Source: an uncultured Desulfovibrionaceae bacterium (lineage in GTDB: Bacteria; Desulfobacterota; Desulfovibrionia; Desulfovibrionales; Desulfovibrionaceae). From it: a stretch of 6,621 nt of DNA. This document shows positions 6,419 through 6,621 of this stretch, in pieces (the stretch's first letter is position 1; each line of letters starts with the position of its first letter). Below the pieces are notes generated by a model. It worked only from the letters and a program-made list of their open reading frames with translations, did not search any database and had not been told where the DNA came from. The stretch is taken from contig CASQEL010000116.1 of assembly GCA_949427775.1 (NCBI GenBank), forward strand, positions 1-6,621, read 5' to 3'. Position numbers and translations under genes: made by a program.

Positions 6419-6621
6419 CTATTTCCCGCTCTGATAATAGACATTGAGCAGCGTCTTGCCGTCGTCGACGCGGCAATGCACGGTTTCTATGCCTTCAGAC
6501 GCACTGAGATCGAAATACCCTTCCGTCTGCTGCAAGAATGTCACGGCTTCCACCAGGCTGTTTTCGTCCAGCATGAAGACTTGCCCCGGCGCGTAATCCC
6601 CGTACAAGAGTTCAGAAAGAC
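6419..6621 (-). CDS. DUF4007-family protein (SspB-like), C-terminal fragment
   Basis: Only the last 66 residues are visible. The frame is open to the right edge, so the real start lies outside the window; the TTG at 6607 is just an internal leucine codon. The tail contains ELLYGDYAPGQVFMLDE, then a hydrophobic helix (SLVEAVTFLQ), an acidic stretch with DLSASEGIETV, and a final LLNVYY. From memory this pattern (LxYGxxxPGxxFxLxExxL, then LLxxYY near the end) matches the C-terminus of DUF4007 proteins. These sit next to a large ATPase and a PAPS-reductase-like enzyme in Ssp-type DNA phosphorothioation clusters, where the SspB member is reported to nick DNA. It ends in TAG two bases before the ATG of the next gene, so the two are very likely co-transcribed and translationally coupled. 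The family call rests on a short tail plus context; the function is inferred. Confidence 0.6.
   Translation of the reverse strand, partial: LSELLYGDYAPGQVFMLDENSLVEAVTFLQQTEGYFDLSASEGIETVHCRVDDGKTLLNVYYQSGK
6424..6427 (-). promoter_or_regulatory. Ribosome binding site deciding the start of the large ATPase
   Basis: A GGGA core on the minus strand lies 7 bases before the ATG at 6416 and inside the last codons of the DUF4007-like gene. This modest site, with the TAG-CC-ATG arrangement, supports the start at 6416 over the upstream ATG at 6476. Confidence 0.5.

Noticed and set aside
6417..6476. Upstream ATG at 6476 as start of the large ATPase
   Set aside because: It would overlap the upstream coding region by about 60 bases and add a 20-residue extension (MPRRRRQDAA...) with no family similarity. 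The ATG at 6416 has better spacing and a ribosome site.
1..6621. CRISPR array, tRNA, insertion sequence or attachment site
   Set aside because: No regularly spaced repeats, cloverleaf-like segment, transposase motifs or terminal inverted repeats were seen; nearly every base is accounted for by four coding regions.

Overview
The window is one tightly packed operon on the minus strand, read from right to left, with four protein genes and almost no intergenic DNA. Two genes run off the window: the first (right end, only its C-terminus visible) and the last (left end, C-terminus missing). Most of the DNA is GC-rich with strong third-position G/C bias, as in many proteobacteria. A gut or sulfate-reducing desulfobacterial host is possible, but nothing here proves a taxon. 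No tRNA, rRNA, CRISPR array, insertion sequence or terminator was seen.

In transcription order: (1) 6621-6419, the C-terminus of a probable DUF4007-family protein (SspB-like); (2) 6416-3093, a 1107-residue P-loop ATPase of the large BrxC/SspC-like type; (3) 3093-2257, a 278-residue PAPS-reductase/ATP-pyrophosphatase-like enzyme of the DndC/SspD type; (4) 2238 to beyond base 1, a second P-loop ATPase of at least 746 residues. Its N-terminal domain resembles the sulfur-binding domain (SBD) that recognises phosphorothioated DNA. Gene 4 is open without a stop from base 2238 to base 1.

The reading I favour is a DNA phosphorothioation (PT) defence island. Genes 1-3 would form the modification module: DUF4007 protein, ATPase, and a sulfur-transfer enzyme that swaps a non-bridging backbone oxygen for sulfur. 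Gene 4 would begin the sensing or restriction module, with an SBD-like reader fused to a motor or regulatory ATPase, a role comparable to DndF/SspF. The cysteine desulfurase and any nuclease partners are not in the window.

The most striking structural feature is a sharp base-composition break inside gene 4. The first ~180 codons (the SBD-like domain) are extremely AT-rich and the ATPase part is GC-rich. The break sits at the domain boundary, suggesting that the reader domain was acquired or exchanged as a module. A milder AT-rich patch lies inside gene 3.
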